In this document: positions 35,427 through 39,339 of the stretch, piece by piece
Numbering within the stretch: position 1 is the stretch's first letter
How the letters are laid out: each line of letters begins with the position of its first letter
Assembly: GCA_903876885.1 (NCBI GenBank)
Contig: CAIRBP010000031.1
Coordinates: 1-39,339, forward strand
Direction of reading: 5' to 3'
DNA: 39,339 nt
Source: an uncultured Burkholderiales bacterium
GTDB lineage: Bacteria > Pseudomonadota > Gammaproteobacteria > Burkholderiales > Burkholderiaceae_C
Translations under genes and position numbers: made by a program
The notes under the pieces: generated by a model
Database searches by the model: none
The model's input: only the letters and a program-made list of their open reading frames with translations
What the model was told of the DNA's origin: nothing

Positions 35427-36266
35427 ATGACGCCCCAAGAGTACGTTCAACAAAAAGCTTCCTCATCCGGGAGTAGCTTTTATTACGCGTTTCTTTTCTT
35501 GCCCAAACCAAGGCGGGCTGCAATCACGGCTTTTTACGCATTTTGCCGAGAGGTTGACGACGTCGTTGATGAGGTCAGTGACATGGGCGTCGCGGCTCAA
35601 AAACTTGCTTGGTGGCACGCCCAGGTCACTGAGTCCTTTGCGGGTTCTGCCAACCACCCCGTCATGCAAGCGCTCATGCCCTACTGTAAAGAATACGGTA
35701 TTCGGGCTGAGCACCTTTTATCGGTCATTGAGGGTTGTCAGATGGACTTGGTACAAACACGGTACCTAGACTTTGAATCGCTCAACCGCTACTGCTATTT
35801 AGTCGCCTCTGTAGTGGGTGAGGTCTCCTCATTGATATTTGGCTCTACTCACCCAGACACTACAGCTTATGCTCACAAACTAGGGCTTGCATTTCAACTC
35901 ACCAATATCATTCGTGATGTAGGTGAGGATGCACTAAGGGGCAGAATCTACATTCCGATCAGCGAATTACAACAGTTCGATGTCAAGGCACACGAGATTT
36001 TGCAACGGATCCCCTCAGAACGTTTTAATGCGTTAATGCAGTTTCAGTGCAACCGGGCAAGAGCTATTTACGCACAGGCTCTTGCGCTCTTGCCAGCCCA
36101 AGATAAAAGAGCCCAAAAGCCTGGACTGATGATGGCGAGCATTTACAGCAAGCTATTAGACGAGATTGAACGCGCAGGCTTTCCGGTCCTTCAAGAGCGA
36201 GTTGCGCTCACCCCGCTTCGTAAATTTTGGCTAGCTTGGAGAGTACAAGCCTTGGGAAGATTTTGA
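35427..36266 (+). CDS. hpnD: HpnD, presqualene diphosphate synthase
   Basis: A 279-residue head-to-head prenyltransferase joining two farnesyl diphosphates into presqualene diphosphate. Motifs are DDVVD (44-48) in CREVDDVVDEV and RDVGED with Asp164 and Asp168, followed by ALRGRIYIP, typical of HpnD. The N-terminal SSGSSFYYAFLFLPKPRRAA is a family marker. It lies between hpnC and hpnE; its stop codon overlaps the likely TTG start of hpnE. Confidence 0.95.
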   Translation: MTPQEYVQQKASSSGSSFYYAFLFLPKPRRAAITAFYAFCREVDDVVDEVSDMGVAAQKLAWWHAQVTESFAGSANHPVMQALMPYCKEYGIRAEHLLSVIEGCQMDLVQTRYLDFESLNRYCYLVASVVGEVSSLIFGSTHPDTTAYAHKLGLAFQLTNIIRDVGEDALRGRIYIPISELQQFDVKAHEILQRIPSERFNALMQFQCNRARAIYAQALALLPAQDKRAQKPGLMMASIYSKLLDEIERAGFPVLQERVALTPLRKFWLAWRVQALGRF

Positions 36267-37606
36267 AGAAAGTCCTGATTATTGGAGGGGGTTGGGCTGG
36301 TCTAAGCGCTGCTGTTCAGGCTATCAAATCGGGTGCAAAGGTAACGCTAATCGAGGCTAAAAATGAATTAGGTGGTCGAGCAAGATCGGTTAATTTGCGG
36401 GGTCACACTGTCGATAACGGTCAACACATACTGATCGGCGCTTACCGAGCAACGCTTGGACTCATGAGCGAAGTTGGCCTAACTCCACAGACCCTATTGC
36501 ACAGGTGCCGACTCAGTTTATTAAACAATCAATCCCAAGGATTTGAACTCACCGGCCCTCATTGGTTGCCTTTATTCTTTCAGTTTTTATTAGCTACTCT
36601 TAAATGTCAAAATTGGACACTCGTAGACAAATGGTCGTTGCTACAAGTCTCGGCTCAGTGGTTCTTGCAAGGCTTTAAGTGCAGCGCAACGAGCTCAGTC
36701 ACAGAAATATCTGAGGGGGCATCTTCTTTAGTGATGAGCACTTTCATCACGCCTTTATGCCTATCCGCGCTCAACACTCCGCCTGAGAGCACGAGTGGTC
36801 AAATCTTTTTACGCGTTCTAAAGGACGCCATGTTGTCTGGAGCGGGGAGCTCGGATTTTTTAATTCCGCGCTGCACTCTTGGTGAGCTCTTTCCGCAGGC
36901 CTGCGAGAGATGGCTGATACAAAGGGGTTGCGTCATCCTAAAGGGTAAGCGCTTGGAGCAATTACCAACGGTTGCAACGCCAATTGAGCAAGCCTTTTCT
37001 AGCGATCCCCTAGAGGCCCCGGATGCAATCATTATTGCTTGTGATGCAACTAACGCTGCTCGGCTCACGAGTCAGCTCAACCCTTCTTGGGCAACCTCTG
37101 CACAAAGCCTTGAACACACCCAAATCGCTACCACTTACATCAAGTGCAATGATCCTACTTTCAAGGGGCTCAAAAGGGCGCTCACTATGCTGCGCAGCGA
37201 CTCAGACTCAAGTGGTCAGATACGAGCTCCGGCTCAGTTCGTTTTTGATCGCAGGCTTTTATTTACAGACAACCCGGGTCAATCGCAAGAAAATATTAAC
37301 AAAACACTGCTGGCCTTTGTGAGCAGTTACGCAACGCTTACAAATGATCAAATCAGTCTCGCAGTAATGGACCAAGCCTCAAAGGAATTAGGACTCCAAA
37401 GTCTTGAACTCTTAGGGACTATCACAGAGCGTCGCGCAACCTTCTTTGCTAAGCCTGGAGTTGTGAGACCCACGTACCAAGTAGCAAACGGTGTCTGGGC
37501 GTGTGGGGATTATGTCCAAGGCCCCTACCCCTCAACCATTGAGGGAGCTGTGCTCTCTGGTATCCAGGTATTTGAAAAGGTCATTCAATCTTTTCAAATG
37601 CTTTGA
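36263..37606 (+). CDS. hpnE: HpnE, hydroxysqualene dehydroxylase
   Basis: A 447-residue FAD-dependent amine-oxidase-fold enzyme that reduces hydroxysqualene to squalene. The Rossmann FAD motif is at the very N-terminus (VLIIGGGWAGLSAA), followed by the ALIEA-type Glu and LGGRARS. A C-terminal FAD segment reads VWACGDYVQGPYPSTIEGAVLSG. The TTG at 36263 is chosen because it gives the usual MKKVLIIGGG opening and overlaps the hpnD stop (TTGA); a TTG at 36227 would add 12 residues. It is the last gene of the squalene operon, 61 bases before hemH. Confidence 0.92.
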   Translation: MKKVLIIGGGWAGLSAAVQAIKSGAKVTLIEAKNELGGRARSVNLRGHTVDNGQHILIGAYRATLGLMSEVGLTPQTLLHRCRLSLLNNQSQGFELTGPHWLPLFFQFLLATLKCQNWTLVDKWSLLQVSAQWFLQGFKCSATSSVTEISEGASSLVMSTFITPLCLSALNTPPESTSGQIFLRVLKDAMLSGAGSSDFLIPRCTLGELFPQACERWLIQRGCVILKGKRLEQLPTVATPIEQAFSSDPLEAPDAIIIACDATNAARLTSQLNPSWATSAQSLEHTQIATTYIKCNDPTFKGLKRALTMLRSDSDSSGQIRAPAQFVFDRRLLFTDNPGQSQENINKTLLAFVSSYATLTNDQISLAVMDQASKELGLQSLELLGTITERRATFFAKPGVVRPTYQVANGVWACGDYVQGPYPSTIEGAVLSGIQVFEKVIQSFQML

Positions 37607-37667
37607 ATTTAGGGTTTTTTAACGAATCCCAAAAAATTCTGCCCCCTATTCAGCGAGAATAAGGCAC

Positions 37668-38789
37668 ATGTTATCCATTAAACCCCGCTTTACTCTTGAG
37701 CCCAATTACAGACACGGTCAAACCCATAAGACTGCGGTTTTATTTTGTAATTTAGGCACGCCCGAATCGCCTACCGCTGATGCACTTAGGCGCTATTTGG
37801 CTGAATTTTTAAGCGATCCAAGAGTCGTTGAAATTCCAAGGTGGTTATGGCTCATCATCTTGCACGGCATTATTTTGAGAGTTCGCCCGGCGAAATCTGC
37901 AAAAAAATATGCGAGTATTTGGACCCCAAAGGGCTCACCCCTCAAGGTTTGGACACAGGCACAAGCCGAGGCATTGCAAGAGGTGCTTGTAAACCAGTCA
38001 AACACCAAAGACACTAACCCAGTGCTTGTGCGTTACGCAATGCGTTATGGACAACCAAGCATAGATTCGCAACTCACTCAACTGAAAGAGGAAGGGGTTA
38101 CAAACATCCTTCTTTTTCCGGCTTACCCCCAGTACTCAGCAACTACTACGGCTAGCTTGTTTGATAGAGTTTTTGCTTGGGGTACTCAAAGTCGCCAACT
38201 CCCTGAGTTCCGTTTTATCAATCATTACCATGATCATCCCGCCTACATCAACGCACTTGCACTTCAAGTTGAGTCGCACTGGCGCGTCCATGGTCGCGCT
38301 GAGAAGCTATTGATGAGTTTTCACGGGATCCCCGTTCGCTCCTTAAAGCTTGGCGACCCCTATCACTGCGAATGTCATAAAACTGGCAGACTTTTGGCCG
38401 AAAGACTCAATCTCACAAAAGGTGAGTACATCGTTACTTTTCAGTCCCGCTTTGGCAAAGCTAAATGGCTAGAGCCTTATACCGAACCTACTGCTAAATC
38501 ATTGGCAGAGCAAGGCATCAAAGGCATAGATGTTATTTGCCCGGGCTTTACCAGTGACTGTTTGGAGACTCTGGAGGAGATTGGCATGGAAGTGCGCGAC
38601 ACCTTCTTGAGCGCTGGGGGCGAAAAATTTAACTACATCCCCTGCTTGAATGACTCTCCTGACTGGATAAAGGCTTTAGCAACTATTGCTCAAGAACACA
38701 TGCAGGGCTGGCCAGCAAGTGGCCCCAGAAGTGCTCAGGACAGAGAAACTTCAAAACAAAATGCCTATGCTCTCGGCGCACCTGAATAA
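37668..38789 (+). CDS. hemH: Ferrochelatase
   Basis: A 373-residue enzyme that inserts iron into protoporphyrin IX, the last step of heme synthesis, at the inner membrane. Landmarks are AVLFCNLGTPESPTADALRRYL, KYASIWTPKGSPL, FPAYPQYSATT and the active-site His219 in SFHGIPVRSLKLGDPYHCECH. CPGFTSDCLETLEEIGME follows with the conserved Glu. There is a short N-terminal extension and a C-terminal tail (SGPRSAQDRETSK) beyond the catalytic core. It runs in the same direction as hpnCDE and converges on the low-complexity gene at the right edge. Confidence 0.97.
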   Translation: MLSIKPRFTLEPNYRHGQTHKTAVLFCNLGTPESPTADALRRYLAEFLSDPRVVEIPRWLWLIILHGIILRVRPAKSAKKYASIWTPKGSPLKVWTQAQAEALQEVLVNQSNTKDTNPVLVRYAMRYGQPSIDSQLTQLKEEGVTNILLFPAYPQYSATTTASLFDRVFAWGTQSRQLPEFRFINHYHDHPAYINALALQVESHWRVHGRAEKLLMSFHGIPVRSLKLGDPYHCECHKTGRLLAERLNLTKGEYIVTFQSRFGKAKWLEPYTEPTAKSLAEQGIKGIDVICPGFTSDCLETLEEIGMEVRDTFLSAGGEKFNYIPCLNDSPDWIKALATIAQEHMQGWPASGPRSAQDRETSKQNAYALGAPE

Positions 38790-38841
38790 ATTTGTCGCCT
38801 GAGAGCCCAAGTCCTTAGGGGATTTACAGCCAACTAATTGC

Positions 38842-39339
38842 TCAGTTTGTTGGGCTACTCGCAGAGTTACTTGAGTTGGAACTCGAGCTATTTGTATTAC
38901 TCTGTGATGCGGGCACCGGGGGAGCAGTAACGGGTGCAACGCTGGAGGGAGGAGCCGCAGGCGTAGAAGGTTTTGTTTCTCCAATAGGACTCTTAGAGGG
39001 AGCAGGATTGTTAGGCTTTCCTGAATTAGAGGGGGCTGCTGAATTAACTGAACTTGGCGAAGTGCTACTACCTGAGCTAGATCCGTTGTTACCGGTAGGA
39101 GCACTAGGCGAAGCAGGTGCTGATCCGGTTGGGGTCCCTGTGCTGACTGAGTTAGCACCCTCCTCAGACTTTACTGCCCCGTCTGCCGCTGGACCAGTGG
39201 CATCTGGAACTGTCTGCAAAGGCGGCGCTGGTTCTGCGTGCTCTTCATTGGTCTTTTGTGCGAAGAAAGCTGCAATTCCTAAAGCCAAGAGGAAAAGAAC
39301 AATGATCTTGAACAAATTAGAGGCTGAGCTTGATTTAAC
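38842..39339 (-). CDS. Low-complexity, membrane-anchored hypothetical protein (5' end outside window)
   Basis: A minus-strand frame that stays open to the window edge, so the true start is outside or just at it; a TTG at 39315 is possible but unlikely. The visible N-terminus (VKSSSASNLFKIIVLFLLALGIAAFFA) is a single membrane anchor or uncleaved signal. The remaining 130 residues are almost only Ser, Pro, Ala, Thr, Asn and Gly, so disordered. I do not recognise a family. It may be a periplasmic tail or linker protein. Its stop lies 52 bases from the converging hemH stop. Confidence 0.65.
   Translation of the reverse strand, partial: VKSSSASNLFKIIVLFLLALGIAAFFAQKTNEEHAEPAPPLQTVPDATGPAADGAVKSEEGANSVSTGTPTGSAPASPSAPTGNNGSSSGSSTSPSSVNSAAPSNSGKPNNPAPSKSPIGETKPSTPAAPPSSVAPVTAPPVPASQSNTNSSSSNSSNSASSPTN

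Overview
The window looks like chromosomal DNA of a betaproteobacterium in the Burkholderiales, most like the small-genome freshwater Burkholderiaceae (Polynucleobacter type). This is inferred from gene content and moderate AT richness: a lysine/alanine-rich SWIB protein, a Bug-family periplasmic binding protein, the hpnCDE squalene genes and the order tRNA-Leu-tig-clpP-clpX-lon. No rRNA gene or species marker is present, so the assignment is tentative.

Layout. 1-0.6 kb: SWIB/histone H1-like DNA-binding protein with a strong terminator. 0.6-6.5 kb (minus strand): TPP-dependent acetolactate synthase-like enzyme, fosmidomycin-resistance-type MFS transporter, and ClpB behind a sigma-32-like promoter. 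6.5-9.2 kb (minus): a lipoprotein and the molybdate transporter genes modB-modC, without modA. 9.3-13 kb: a small unknown protein, biotin synthase, a pentanucleotide tandem repeat, and a large TPR/glycosyltransferase-like protein. 13-16.3 kb: a probable outer-membrane barrel protein, a DUF4188 protein and methylmalonate-semialdehyde dehydrogenase.

16.3-28.1 kb is an AT-richer accessory stretch. It holds a KirBac potassium channel paired with a KefF-like flavoprotein, a MAPEG protein, and a DNA-repair group (uracil-DNA glycosylase family, Ada, AlkB). It also holds an amidohydrolase, a Bug protein, a divergent LysR/SbtA-type bicarbonate transporter pair, and a small toxin-antitoxin region. That region contains hicB with a broken hicA and a DUF433/DUF5615 pair, and it is punctuated by three same-orientation copies or fragments of tRNA-Cys. 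The intact tRNA-Cys is at its right edge.

28.2-34.4 kb (minus) is core housekeeping: tRNA-Gly, lon, clpX, clpP, tig and tRNA-Leu, a chaperone and ATP-dependent protease cluster. 34.5-38.8 kb (plus): hpnC-hpnD-hpnE, which make squalene from farnesyl diphosphate, and ferrochelatase hemH. The window ends in a low-complexity membrane-anchored protein gene that runs off the right edge.

The most unusual places are the tRNA-Cys-punctuated toxin-antitoxin region with its disabled hicA, the KirBac/KefF-like gene pair, and two short tandem-repeat tracts (three perfect 12-bp units near modB; pentamers between bioB and the TPR gene).
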